Assembly (NCBI RefSeq): GCF_021590045.1
Contig: NZ_CP062221.1
Span: forward strand, 744,001-808,000
DNA from: Cellulomonas palmilytica
Lineage (GTDB): Bacteria; Actinomycetota; Actinomycetes; Actinomycetales; Cellulomonadaceae
Reading direction: 5' to 3'
Length of the DNA: 64,000 nucleotides
The notes under the pieces are model-generated. The model was not told where the DNA came from and did not search any database. It was given only the letters and a program-made list of their open reading frames with translations. The position numbers were made by a program, and so were the translations under genes. This document shows, one piece after another, positions 54,634 through 64,000 of this stretch; the stretch's first letter is position 1; each line of letters starts with the position of its first letter.

Positions 54634-55644
54634 ATGACGTCCTCACGAGCGAGCTCGCAGCCCGGCTCGCCCGTCGACGTGCCCGTCGGCGGGGGTGACA
54701 CCGCGCAGGTGCCACCCCCGCCGCCGCGCAGCCGGCGCGGCCTCGGCTGGGGCGAGCGTCTGGAGATCGCGGTCCTGACGGGACCCGCGCTCCTCGTCTT
54801 CCTGGCCTTCGTGATCTTCCCCGTGGTCATGGCCGCGTACTACGGGTTCTTCCGGTGGGAGGGCTACGGGCCGCCCACCGACTTCGTCGGGCTGAAGAAC
54901 TACGCGACGATCCTGCAGGACCCGCTGTTCCACGACGCGCTGCGGCACAACGCGTTCATCGTGGTGTTCTCCCTGGTCCTGCAGGGGCCGGCCGCCGTGC
55001 TGATCGCGCTGCTGCTCAACCGGCGCATGCGCGGGCAGTCGGTGATCCGGGTGCTGATCTTCGTGCCGTACGTGATCTCCGAGGTCGTCGTCGGCACCGG
55101 GTGGAGCCTGATCCTGCAGAGCACCGGTGCGCTGAACGACCTGCTCGCGAACATCGGGCTCGAGTCGTGGGCGCGGGACTGGATCTCCGACCCGGACATC
55201 GCCATCTGGACCCTCATGGGGATCATCACCTGGAAGTACATCGGCTTCGCGGTGATCCTCTTCCTCGCCGGGCTGCAGGGCATCCCGGCCGAGCTGCACG
55301 AGGCCGCGTCGATCGACGGCGCGTCGTACTGGCAGGTGCAGCGGCACATCACGCTCCCGCTGCTCGCGCCGACGCTGCGCATCTGGGCGTTCCTGTCGAT
55401 CATCGGCGCGCTGCAGCTGTTCGACCTCGTCTACATCATCTGGGGCCAGTACGTGGCGTCGACCGCGGGCACCTCGACGATGGCGACGTACATGGTGTCG
55501 TTCGGCCGCAACGCGGGCAGCTACGGGTACGGCAACGCGGTCGCCGTCGTGCTGTTCCTCATCTCGCTCGTCGTCGCACTCGTCTACCAGCGCTTCGTCC
55601 TGCGGCGGGACACCGAGGGCGCGATCACGGGAGGTGCTCGCTGA
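54634..55644 (+). CDS. Carbohydrate ABC transporter permease (MalF/UgpA type)
   Basis: This 336-aa permease has a Pro-rich cytoplasmic head, six helices (AVLTGPALLVFLAFVIFPVV first) and the coupling motif EAASIDGASYWQVQRHITLP, the EAA loop of binding-protein-dependent permeases. It forms the membrane channel together with the next gene and receives sugar from the upstream lipoprotein. It shares one base with the second permease gene (TGATG). Confidence 0.93.
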   Translation: MTSSRASSQPGSPVDVPVGGGDTAQVPPPPPRSRRGLGWGERLEIAVLTGPALLVFLAFVIFPVVMAAYYGFFRWEGYGPPTDFVGLKNYATILQDPLFHDALRHNAFIVVFSLVLQGPAAVLIALLLNRRMRGQSVIRVLIFVPYVISEVVVGTGWSLILQSTGALNDLLANIGLESWARDWISDPDIAIWTLMGIITWKYIGFAVILFLAGLQGIPAELHEAASIDGASYWQVQRHITLPLLAPTLRIWAFLSIIGALQLFDLVYIIWGQYVASTAGTSTMATYMVSFGRNAGSYGYGNAVAVVLFLISLVVALVYQRFVLRRDTEGAITGGAR

Positions 55645-56531
55645 TGGCCGTCACGACCCTCGCCCCGCCGCCGCTGGCTCCCGACCGACAGCCGGACCTG
55701 CGGCGGTCCGACAGCCGCCCGTGGGGCGGTCCGGGTGTGTACACGGTCGCCGTGCTGCTGATCCTCGTGATGCTCGCGCCCGTCGCGTACGTCGTCATCG
55801 GCGGGTTCCGGACGAACGCGCAGATCACCACGGACCCGTCGGGCTGGCCCGACCCGTGGCAGGTCGGCAACTACGTCGACGTCCTCACCGGCGACGTGTT
55901 CTGGCGCCAGGTGCTGAACTCCGCGTTCGCGGCGGGCGCGACGACGATCGGCGTCGTCGTGCTGGGGCTCATGGCGAGCTTCGCGATCGCGCGGTACCGG
56001 TTCGTCGGGCGCGGCGGGCTGTACGCGCTGTTCGCGGCGGGCCTCATGTTCCCCATGACGGTGGCGATCACGCCGCTGTACATCCTGGTCCGCACGCTCG
56101 GCCTGATGAACGACCTGTGGGGCGTGATCCTCCCGCAGATCGGGTTCGCGCTGCCGACGACCGTCATCATCCTGGTGCCGTTCCTGCGCGCGATCCCCGC
56201 CGAGCTCCAGGAGGCCGCCGCGATCGACGGCTGCAGCCGCCTCGGGTTCTTCTGGCGGATGGTCCTGCCGCTGTCGCTGCCCGGCGTCATCACCGTCGGG
56301 ATCCTGGCGTTCATCGGCAGCTGGAACAGCTACCTGCTGCCGCTGTTCATCCTCAACGACTCCGACTCGTTCACCCTGCCGCTCGGGGTCCAGGCGTTCT
56401 CGTCCGAGTACTCGGTGGACACCGCTAAGGTGCTCGCGTTCACGTCGCTGGCGATGCTGCCCGCGCTGCTGTTCTTCAGCCTGTTCGAGCGTCGGATCGT
56501 CGGCGGCCTGACGGGCGCGGTGAAGGGATGA
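55644..56531 (+). CDS. Carbohydrate ABC transporter permease (MalG/UgpE type)
   Basis: This 295-aa permease begins its first helix at VYTVAVLLILVMLAPVAYVV and has the EAA loop ELQEAAAIDGCSRLGFFWRM, then VLPLSLPGVITVGILAFIGS and WNSYLLPLFI, the standard MalG-type layout. It is the second channel subunit of the sugar importer, in an operon with the esterase that starts 10 nt downstream. Confidence 0.93.
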   Translation: MAVTTLAPPPLAPDRQPDLRRSDSRPWGGPGVYTVAVLLILVMLAPVAYVVIGGFRTNAQITTDPSGWPDPWQVGNYVDVLTGDVFWRQVLNSAFAAGATTIGVVVLGLMASFAIARYRFVGRGGLYALFAAGLMFPMTVAITPLYILVRTLGLMNDLWGVILPQIGFALPTTVIILVPFLRAIPAELQEAAAIDGCSRLGFFWRMVLPLSLPGVITVGILAFIGSWNSYLLPLFILNDSDSFTLPLGVQAFSSEYSVDTAKVLAFTSLAMLPALLFFSLFERRIVGGLTGAVKG

Positions 56532-56541
56532 GGTCGCACGA

Positions 56542-57441
56542 GTGAGCCCTGTGCACGACGACGTGGCGGCGTTCCGGGTGGAGTCGGCGCGGTACGGGGC
56601 CTCGCTCACGCGCGCGCTGCCGCACCTGCCGGTCGGGACGTACGAGGTGCTCGACGCGGGCGCGGGCGCGCCCGTGCGCGAGCTCATGGTCTACCGCCCG
56701 GCCGGCGTGGCCGGCCCGCCGCCGGTGCTCGTGAACCTGCACGGCGGCGGGTTCGTGCTGGGGGAGGGTCGCGACGACGACCCGTACTGCCGCTTCCTCG
56801 CCGACGCGGCGGGCTGCGCGGTGGTCAACGTCGACTACCTGCTCGCGCCCGAGCACCCGTTCCCCGCGGCGGTGCACCAGGTGCACGGCCTGCTGGCGTG
56901 GCTCGCCGAGCACGCGGGCGCGCACGGCCTGGACGGCACGCGCCTGGCGGTGGCCGGCCACAGCGCGGGAGGCAACCTCGCGGCGGCGGCCGCGCTGCTC
57001 GCGCGGCGCTCGGGCGGGCCGTCGCTGCGCGGCGTCGTCGTCGACTACGCGCCGCTCGACCTGGCGACGCCGCCCGCGGCGAAGCTCACCACGGCGCCCG
57101 ACCCGGGGGCCGTGGCGCTGGCGGACGCCGGGGCGCGGTTCAACGCCTGGTACCTCGCGGACGCCGACCCGGCCGACGAGCTCGCGTCACCGTTGCTGGC
57201 CGACGACCTGAGCGGCCTGCCGCCGACGCTCGTCCTCACCGCGGAGCTCGACCTGCTGCGCGCCGAGGGCGACCGGTTCGCCGAGCGGCTCGCGGAGGCG
57301 GGGGTGCCGGTCGAGCACGTGGTGCACGCGGGCTGCGGGCACGCGTTCACGCACGTCGGCCCCGACGACGAGGCCGCGGCGGCCTGGGAGCGCATCGCGC
57401 GGTTCGCCCGGCGCGTCCTGGTCGACGAGGCGGGCGCGTGA
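56542..57441 (+). CDS. HSL-family alpha/beta hydrolase (putative acetyl-xylan esterase)
   Basis: This 299-aa esterase has the oxyanion motif VNLHGGGFVLGEG (HGGG 67-70), nucleophile motif VAGHSAGGNLAAAA (Ser141), an acid in LTAELDLLRAEG and His in AGCGHAFTHV. There is no signal peptide, so it works in the cytoplasm on imported, substituted sugars. Deacetylation of xylo-oligosaccharides fits its place behind the importer but is inferred. It overlaps the DUF3237 gene by 4 nt (GTGA). Confidence 0.88.
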   Translation: MSPVHDDVAAFRVESARYGASLTRALPHLPVGTYEVLDAGAGAPVRELMVYRPAGVAGPPPVLVNLHGGGFVLGEGRDDDPYCRFLADAAGCAVVNVDYLLAPEHPFPAAVHQVHGLLAWLAEHAGAHGLDGTRLAVAGHSAGGNLAAAAALLARRSGGPSLRGVVVDYAPLDLATPPAAKLTTAPDPGAVALADAGARFNAWYLADADPADELASPLLADDLSGLPPTLVLTAELDLLRAEGDRFAERLAEAGVPVEHVVHAGCGHAFTHVGPDDEAAAAWERIARFARRVLVDEAGA

Positions 57442-57881
57442 CGGTGCTGCCGGGTGCGCCCGCGTTGACGGGTGAGCACGTCCTCACGATCGACGCGCTG
57501 CTCGGCGAGGTGGTCGAGGTCGGGCACGTGCCGACCGGGTTCCGGCGGGTCATCCCCATCGTCGGCGGGACGGTGAGCGGCGACGTCGACGGCGAGGTGC
57601 TGCCGGGCGGGGCCGACTGGAACCTCGCGCGCCCCGACGGGACCGTCGAGCTGTGGGCGCGCTACGAGCTGCGGCTCGCGGGTGGCGTGGTGGTCTCGGT
57701 GCTGAACACGGCGGTCCACCCGCCGAGCCCGACGCTGCCGATCCTCACGGCCCCGCGGTTCGAGGTGCCCGCCCACGGGCCGGCGTGGCTCGCGACGGGC
57801 GTGCACGTGGGGCTCCTGGTGCCGCGGCTCGACGAGCACCGGGTGAGCATCGAGGTGCTCCGCGTGGGCCTGGTGGGCTGA
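57438..57881 (+). CDS. DUF3237 family protein
   Basis: This 147-aa protein (EHVLTIDALLGEVVEVGHVP; TGFRRVIPIVGGTVSGDVDG; EVLPGGADWNLARPDGTVEL; WARYELRLAGG) matches the DUF3237 beta-barrel pattern, particularly the GGTVxGxxxGxVLPGGADW block. The biochemical role is not defined. It is the last gene of the sugar operon, coupled to the esterase. A regulatory region for the xylanase gene follows. Confidence 0.85.
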   Translation: MTVLPGAPALTGEHVLTIDALLGEVVEVGHVPTGFRRVIPIVGGTVSGDVDGEVLPGGADWNLARPDGTVELWARYELRLAGGVVVSVLNTAVHPPSPTLPILTAPRFEVPAHGPAWLATGVHVGLLVPRLDEHRVSIEVLRVGLVG

Positions 57882-57963
57882 GACTCGTCCGTCCGGTTCG
57901 CCCGGGGACGGTGCAGTTGATCCCGATACTTGCGAGGGTGGCGTCCCTGCGTCTCCCGGGTGA

Positions 57964-59610
<1,647 letters not shown>

Positions 59611-59641
59611 CGCACCGCGTCGGCTGAGTCGAGCCACAGAC

Positions 59642-59686
59642 GCACCCCGGTGGGCGCGCGCCCGGAAACCGCGCCCACCGGGGTGC
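59642..59686 (+). terminator. Strong terminator after the xylanase gene
   Basis: GCACCCCGGTGGGCGCG (59642-59658) and CGCGCCCACCGGGGTGC (59670-59686) form a perfect 17-bp inverted repeat with an 11-nt loop, 31 nt after the xylanase stop. Only a short TTCC follows, as is common for actinobacterial terminators. Confidence 0.85.
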
Positions 59687-59689
59687 TTC

Positions 59690-59744
59690 CATGCCCGGAC
59701 CATGCCCGGAACATGCCCGGACCATGCCCGGAACATGCCCGGAT
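59690..59744 (+). repeat. Five 11-bp tandem repeats (CATGCCCGGAN)
   Basis: Five perfect copies of CATGCCCGGA are followed by alternating C, A, C, A, T, so the real period may be 22 bp. They begin 3 nt after the xylanase terminator. No gene overlaps them. Confidence 0.9.
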
Positions 59745-60034
59745 CAGGGAGGGCACGGGACGCACGGGCGCCGTCCTTGCCCGGGCTCTGACCCGGGAGC
59801 ACCCTCGACCGGCCGCGCGCGGCCCGGCTTTGCGTTCCGGATGCGCGCGGCGGGCGGGGACCTTACTGTTCAGGCACGCATCAGTCACGACTGTGCCGGG
59901 CAGCGAGAGCGGTCCACCAAGACCCGAGGGACGCCCTGTGCGGGCGAGCCGGAGGCGCACGGTCGTGACACCCACCGCGAGTCGCGGCGGTCGATGTCGG
60001 TGGCCGGGCCCGGTGGGCCACCCCGGAGCGGGCC
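59745..60034. other. Intergenic region, possibly structured, no gene
   Basis: No coding sequence is convincing here. On the plus strand a -10-like TACTGT near 59868 precedes GGCAC, CAGTC-AC-GACTG, GGTC/GACC and CGCCC/GGGCG pairings and a final CCGCGA/TCGCGG stem. These could fold into a compact RNA. It matches no riboswitch consensus that I know, and GC-rich DNA folds easily, so this is only noted. Confidence 0.25.
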
Positions 60035-60436
60035 TCAGTCGCGCACGACCGCCGCGACCGCGCTCACCTCGAGCAGCGCACCCGGGACGCCGAGCCCCGC
60101 CACGCGCGCGGCGGTGACGAGCGGGGGAGCGCCCCCGGTCGCGAGCATCGGCCCGATCGCCCCGTACGCGGCGCGCAGGTCCGCGTCGGCGTGGATCAGC
60201 ACGGTCCACTGCACGACGTCCGCGAGCGTCGCGCCCGCGGCCGCGAGCGCCGTGCGCGCGTTCTCGATCGTCCGCACGGCCTGGGTCGCCACGTCGTCGG
60301 ACACCACTGCCCCGGACTCGTCGACGCCGTTCTGGCCGCCGACGTAGACGGTCGTCGCGCCCGGCGGGACGACGGCGACGTGGCTGAAGGCCGGGCTCCG
60401 CACGAGCCCGTCAGGTTGCAGTCGCAGGATCTCCAT
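60035..60436 (-). CDS. RidA-family protein
   Basis: This 133-aa protein has the RidA/YjgF pattern: FSHVAVVPPGATTVYVGGQN, GVDESGAVV, TQAVRTIENARTALAAAGAT, VVQWTVLIHADADL and the C-terminal VPGALLEVSAVAAV. The canonical Arg (about residue 106) in the TAARVAGLGVPG block is near the expected position. RidA proteins deaminate enamine/imine intermediates; related subfamilies differ. It overlaps the upstream kinase gene by 26 nt. Confidence 0.88.
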   Translation of the reverse strand: MEILRLQPDGLVRSPAFSHVAVVPPGATTVYVGGQNGVDESGAVVSDDVATQAVRTIENARTALAAAGATLADVVQWTVLIHADADLRAAYGAIGPMLATGGAPPLVTAARVAGLGVPGALLEVSAVAAVVRD

Positions 60437-61142
60437 CGTCCGAGGCTCCCACCGCGCACCGACACGTGCCCCGACACGCCTCCGGACGCGCGGCCCGAAA
60501 GCCCGAGACGAGCAGGTCCGCGCGCGCCGCGGTCGGCTCGACGAGCGCGGCGTTGCGGCCGTCGACCTGCTCGGCCCACGCGGCGGCGGCGTCCGGGGTG
60601 CGGCCGTGGCGCGTGTGCCGCTCGACGAGCCGGCGCGTGCGCTCGTCGTCCGGCGTCACCGCGAACCACGTCTCGTCGAGCACGCCGCGCACGTGCGCCC
60701 ACGGCCCGTCGTCGACCAGCAGGTAGTTCCCCTCGACCACGACGACCTCGTGATGCGGCTCGACCGCGATCTCGGCGGCGACCGGCTCGTCGACCTCCCG
60801 CCGGAACGACGGCGCGTACACGGTGCGGTCGCGCTCGTCGCGCACGCGGCGCAGCAGCGCGAGGAAGCCCCAGCCGTCGAACGTGTCGAGCGCGCCCTTG
60901 CGGTCGTGGCGGCCGAGCGCGTCGAGGGTCGCGTTCGCGAGGTGGAAGCCGTCCATCGGCAGGTGCACCGCGTCGGGGCCGAGCTCGGCGACGAGCAGCG
61001 TCGCGAGCGTCGTCTTGCCCGCGCCCGGGCTTCCCGTGATCCCGACGAGCACGCGTGCGCCGCGCGCGGCCCGCAGGTCGCGCACGCGCGCGGCGAGCAC
61101 GGCGAGTTCCGCGACGGGCGGCGTGGCGGGGAAGTCGGACAT
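60411..61142 (-). CDS. P-loop nucleoside/nucleotide kinase-family protein
   Basis: This 243-aa protein has Walker A GITGSPGAGKTTLATLL (about 33-49), HLPMDGFHLANATLDALGRH, DGWGFLALLRRVRDERDRTV, YAPSFRREVDEPVAAEI, VVVVEGNYLLVDDGPWAHVR and a lid segment RRLVERHTRHGRTPDAAAAW. This is the FRK2/YggC-type uridine kinase-like family (PMDGFHL...EGNYLL). The substrate is probably a sugar or pantothenate-like small molecule. The ORF ends inside the RidA gene. Confidence 0.85.
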   Translation of the reverse strand: MSDFPATPPVAELAVLAARVRDLRAARGARVLVGITGSPGAGKTTLATLLVAELGPDAVHLPMDGFHLANATLDALGRHDRKGALDTFDGWGFLALLRRVRDERDRTVYAPSFRREVDEPVAAEIAVEPHHEVVVVEGNYLLVDDGPWAHVRGVLDETWFAVTPDDERTRRLVERHTRHGRTPDAAAAWAEQVDGRNAALVEPTAARADLLVSGFRAARPEACRGTCRCAVGASDDGDPATAT

Positions 61143-61219
61143 GTGGGGGCCTCGACGGGGGTGGGTGACGTCGGTAGCGTCGTGCAGGACCCGCCCGCCG
61201 CGCAACGCAGGGGGAACCG

Positions 61220-61702
61220 ATGGGCGACACCGACGAGCGTGCGACCGCGCCCGCCCGCGAGCCGCGGCTCCCGCCGCGCTGGTTCATCCGCACCGCGTGG
61301 GTCGTGCACCGTGCGATGGTCCGGTTCTCGCGCGGGCGGCTCGGGCTGTGGAAGCCCAAGCCGGGTGCGTGGGGGACGATCGTGCTGCGCACGACGGGCC
61401 GCCGCAGCGGTGCCGAGCGCGCGGTGATCCTCGGGTACCTGGAGGACGGGCCGAACCTCGTGACGCTCGCGATGAACGGCTGGGCCGACCCCGAGCCCGC
61501 GTGGTGGCTCAACCTGCAGGCGGAGCCGACGGCGCGCGTCGACCTCAAGGACGGGACGCTCGACGTCCGGGCCCGCGAGGCCGAGGGCGCCGAGCGTGAG
61601 CGGTTGTGGTCGGCGTACTGCGAGGTCGACAAGAACCTGGAGGCGTACGCCGCGCGCCGGAGCCGGCGGACCGCGGTCGTCGTGCTCGAACCGGTGCGCT
61701 GA
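61220..61702 (+). CDS. DDN-like F420(deazaflavin)-dependent nitroreductase-family protein
   Basis: This 160-aa protein has WFIRTAWVVHRAMVRFSRGR, VLRTTGRRSGAERAVILGYL, NLVTLAMNGWADPEPAWWLN, LQAEPTARVDLKDG and a terminal RTAVVVLEP strand, the pattern of actinobacterial DDN-type split-barrel proteins that bind F420. AGGGGG lies 6 nt before the ATG. Together with the F420-reductase-like gene at 62563 it suggests the host makes F420. Confidence 0.9.
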   Translation: MGDTDERATAPAREPRLPPRWFIRTAWVVHRAMVRFSRGRLGLWKPKPGAWGTIVLRTTGRRSGAERAVILGYLEDGPNLVTLAMNGWADPEPAWWLNLQAEPTARVDLKDGTLDVRAREAEGAERERLWSAYCEVDKNLEAYAARRSRRTAVVVLEPVR

Positions 61703-61738
61703 GCGCGCGTCCGTAATCCGGACGGAGCTGGTCAACTA

Positions 61739-61774
61739 TTGACGGGTCGGACGGGCGTTCCTACCGTCCGCCGC
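61739..61774 (+). promoter_or_regulatory. Leaderless promoter of the class II aldolase gene
   Basis: TTGACG (61739-61744), a 17-bp spacer, TACCGT (61762-61767) and 7 nt to ATG 61775 give a near-ideal promoter whose start site would coincide with the start codon. This decides the start at 61775 over upstream in-frame codons. Confidence 0.75.
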
Positions 61775-62566
61775 ATGTCGACCACCGCCACCGCACCCGT
61801 CACCGCACCCGACACCACACCCGTCACCACACCCGACACCACGACCACCGGCGCGACCGACGTCGAGGCGCAGCGCGCCGCCGTCAAGCACGACGTCGCC
61901 GCGACCCTGCGCTACCTCGGCACGCACGGCTACCAGTACGCGCTCGCCGGCCACGTGACCGTCCGCGACCTCGGCGAGCCCGAGCGCTACTGGGTCAACC
62001 CGACCGGCCTGCCGTTCTCGGTCATCACGCCCGACGACCTCGTGCTCGTCGACCCCGACGGCACCGTCGTCGCCGGCCGTCACGGCGCCAACGGCTACCA
62101 CGGCCAGCTCGAGGTGCACCGCGCACGCCCCGACCTGCGCGCGGGCCTGCACCTGCACTCCGAGCACACGTTCGCATGGTCCAGCGCGGGCGGCGTGCTC
62201 GCGCCGCTCACCACCGACGCCTCCTGGATCCGGCCGTGGATCGCGGTGCGGGACTCGTTCGCCGTTCCCTGCTCGCAGGCGCTCGGCGACACCGCGCGGA
62301 TCCTCGTGCAGCGCGCGCACGGCGCCGTGACGTTCGGGGCGTCGATCCTCGAGGCCGCGTTCTGGTGGGTCTCGTTCGAGCGCGCCGCGAAGACCGAGCT
62401 GCTGCTGCGCGCAGCGAGCCTCGCGCGGGACATCGACGCCGACCTGCAGGAGAAGTGGCAGCTGACTCCCCAGGCGGCGCACGAGCAGTTCGCGCCGGTC
62501 CTGGCCGCGTTCGTCGCGAGCGAGCCGGGGAATTTCGGGCGCTCCGGGGCGATTACCCCCGCATGA
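61775..62566 (+). CDS. Class II aldolase/adducin-family protein
   Basis: This 263-aa protein has a Thr/Pro-rich head, then the aldolase II fold: TLRYLGTHGYQYALAGHVTV, RYWVNPTGLPFSVITPDDLV, the metal site DLRAGLHLHSEHTFAWSS (two His) and RAHGAVTFGASILEAAFWWV with the third His. The family includes sugar-phosphate aldolases and decarboxylases; the actual substrate is unknown. Its stop overlaps the next gene (ATGA), forming a two-gene operon. Confidence 0.9.
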   Translation: MSTTATAPVTAPDTTPVTTPDTTTTGATDVEAQRAAVKHDVAATLRYLGTHGYQYALAGHVTVRDLGEPERYWVNPTGLPFSVITPDDLVLVDPDGTVVAGRHGANGYHGQLEVHRARPDLRAGLHLHSEHTFAWSSAGGVLAPLTTDASWIRPWIAVRDSFAVPCSQALGDTARILVQRAHGAVTFGASILEAAFWWVSFERAAKTELLLRAASLARDIDADLQEKWQLTPQAAHEQFAPVLAAFVASEPGNFGRSGAITPA

Positions 62567-63204
62567 CCACCTACGGAATCATCGGCGCCGGTCACATCGG
62601 CAGCCAGGTCGCCCGCGTCGTCGTCGGACTCGGCCACGACGTCGTCATCGCCAACTCGCGCGGCCCGCACACGCTCGTCGACCTCGTCGCCGAGCTCGGG
62701 GACCGCGCGCGGGCCGCCACCGCGCAGGAGGCCGCCGAGGCCGCCGACGTCGCGGTCGTCACCGTCCCGCTGCACGCCATCGGCTCGATCCCGGTCGAGC
62801 CGCTCGCCGGGAAGGTCGTGCTCGACACCAACAACTACTACTGGGAGCGCGACGGCCGCATCGACGCGCTCGACCGGGGCGAGACGACGACGTCCGCGCT
62901 GCTGCAGGAGCACCTGCCCAAGTCCAAGGTCGTCAAGGCGTTCAACCACATCGTCGCCGCCGAGATCACCACCGACGGCAAGCCCGCCGGGGCGCCCGAC
63001 CGCCGGGCGCTCGTCGTGTCGAGCGACTTCCCCGAGGCCGCTCGGCTGGTCACCGAGCTGTACGACGCGGCCGGGTACGACGCGGTCGACGTGTCGCCAC
63101 TGTCGGAGTCGTGGCGCATCGAGCGCGACCGGCCCGGGTACGGCGTCCCGCTCACGCGCACCGAGCTGGAGGACGCGCTCGCGAAGGCGACGCGCACCGT
63201 CTGA
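62563..63204 (+). CDS. NADPH-dependent F420 reductase-like protein
   Basis: This 213-aa Rossmann protein has TTYGIIGAGHIGSQVARVVV, ANSRGPHTL (Ser/Arg for NADP binding), ADVAVVTVPLHAIGSI, KVVLDTNNYYWERDG and KVVKAFNHIVAAEITTDGKP. The pattern is that of the F420H2:NADP oxidoreductase/YdfG-like NADPH-binding family. It is coupled to the class II aldolase gene, suggesting a small redox/aldol pathway. Confidence 0.88.
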   Translation: MTTYGIIGAGHIGSQVARVVVGLGHDVVIANSRGPHTLVDLVAELGDRARAATAQEAAEAADVAVVTVPLHAIGSIPVEPLAGKVVLDTNNYYWERDGRIDALDRGETTTSALLQEHLPKSKVVKAFNHIVAAEITTDGKPAGAPDRRALVVSSDFPEAARLVTELYDAAGYDAVDVSPLSESWRIERDRPGYGVPLTRTELEDALAKATRTV

Positions 63205-63317
63205 CCGCGCACGGTCTGACCCGCTGACCGCCCGAGGGCGGCGGGCGCGCGGTCACCCGCGGCCCGCCGCCCTCGTCGTCAGCCCTCCCGGCCAGGGCCC
63301 GGACACGGCCCCCCGGC

Positions 63318-63758
63318 CTACTCGCCGACCACCGAGCGCTGCGACTGCGCCGCCCGGCGCTGCTGCGCCTCACGCAGGCTGCGCGCCCGGCCCGCCGCGA
63401 CCTCCCGGTCGACGGCCGCCAGGATCTCCGCGATCGCGGCGGCCAGCCCGCGCTCGAGCATCTGCACGTTCGTGTTCTCGATCAGCAGGCGGCGGTCGAG
63501 GACCTTGAGGCGCACCGACCCGTAGCCCTGCTCGGCGAGGATCGTCTGCACGCGCGGATGCTCGATCAGCGCGCGCTCCCACGCCGACGCGCTGCGGGAG
63601 AACCGCGCGGCCACGGTGTACCGCGCCGAGCGGGACCCCGCACGGTGCTCGTGAGGCACCGTCGCGGAGATGACGCCCATGAGCTCGAGCGGTGCCGAGG
63701 GGTGGCCGGGGGGCAGCTGCCGGGGGGCTGGGTGGCCGGGTTCGGAGCTCGGTGGCAT
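63318..63758 (-). CDS. Hypothetical protein
   Basis: A protein of about 146 aa with a Pro-rich head, a beta-strand region (ELMGVISATVPHEHRAGSRS, RYTVAARFSRSASAW) and a charged C-terminal helical tail (AEILAAVDREVAAGRARSLR, EAQQRRAAQSQ). The start is uncertain: ATG 63758 lacks a clear SD, and an internal ATG at 63680 would remove the Pro-rich part. No family was recognised. Confidence 0.5.
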   Translation of the reverse strand: MPPSSEPGHPAPRQLPPGHPSAPLELMGVISATVPHEHRAGSRSARYTVAARFSRSASAWERALIEHPRVQTILAEQGYGSVRLKVLDRRLLIENTNVQMLERGLAAAIAEILAAVDREVAAGRARSLREAQQRRAAQSQRSVVGE

Positions 63759-64000
63759 GTGCCGTCCGATCGTCGGGGGAGTCCGGTGCGGCAGGTGCCT
63801 GCCGGCGTGGGGCGGCTCGCGTCCCTCCCACGACCGCGCGCTCCATCGCGACCCGGTCGTGTCGCGCCCGTGGCCTGCCTGCCCGACGTCCGCCCCCCAC
63901 GACGTCGCTCGTCGGACCAGCGCTGCCGTCACCGTACACCGCGGATTCGCGCCGGTTTGCCGGTTCCGTCGCAAACCGCCCGTGCGGCCGTACCCGGGCC
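63759..64000. other. No feature recognised
   Basis: This end segment contains an AT-richer patch near 63945-63975 that may be the promoter of the reverse-strand hypothetical gene. No coding sequence with clear support was seen. Confidence 0.3.

Noticed and set aside
59690..59744. CRISPR-like repeat array
   Set aside because: Units are 11 bp in direct tandem with no spacers and no cas genes.

Overview
The window is about 64 kb of very GC-rich DNA with actinobacterial gene style: GTG starts, 4-nt ATGA/GTGA gene overlaps, many apparently leaderless promoters, Ala/Arg/Val-rich proteins, F420-type enzymes and PadR/LacI/IclR regulators. Two GH10 xylanases with secretion signals and CBM13 or CBM2 modules, plus a GH43 enzyme, point to a plant-polysaccharide degrader of the Cellulomonas type. 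The genus is inferred from gene content and was not tested.

Layout. 1-9.5 kb: the end of an ECF sigma/YCII pair, a DUF4190 membrane protein, remnants of a DUF4157 protein and a peptidase E, an MNT nucleotidyltransferase with a truncated HEPN partner, an APH-fold kinase, a secreted beta-propeller, and a PadR-ABC-FtsX operon. 9.5-13.9 kb: a cassette with a DUF4157 polymorphic-toxin candidate, an Imm8-like immunity protein and secreted proteins, bounded by a broken copy of the FtsX 3' end. 14.0-17.6 kb: a trypsin-like protease followed by a degenerate and an intact ATP-grasp protein, with a small divergent protein that resembles the protease N-terminal domain. 17.7-21.6 kb: a Fic protein with a palindromic operator, then a RiPP-like operon: a 25-aa candidate precursor, an intercistronic hairpin, a ThiF/E1-like adenylyltransferase and an M50-type membrane metalloprotease. 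21.7-28.2 kb: HAD phosphatase, GNAT, GH10-CBM13, CBM13-GH43 and an RluA-type pseudouridine synthase.

28.4-48.3 kb: two ABC exporter half-transporters, then a 15-kb biosynthetic operon. It has free-standing NRPS parts (condensation, adenylation, carrier, hydrolase) and the three-enzyme hydrazine-forming set: N-hydroxylating monooxygenase, cupin-MetRS didomain and FAD amine oxidase. Other members are a diaminobutyrate-type aminotransferase, a second flavoenzyme, GNAT, DUF3291 and exporters. The carrier protein is fused to a rhodanese domain. A broken IclR-type regulator follows. The most likely product is a small peptide-like molecule with an N-N bond.

48.4-64 kb: a secreted PD40 propeller, a WXG100/T7SS-like trio, then a xylo-oligosaccharide locus (LacI regulator, ABC importer, HSL-type esterase, DUF3237, GH10-CBM2). 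These share a TNCACCGGTGNA operator that recurs upstream of the beta-propeller gene 47 kb away. The end holds RidA, a P-loop kinase, a DDN-like F420 protein, a class II aldolase and an F420-reductase-like protein. No tRNA, rRNA, CRISPR array or insertion sequence was recognised.
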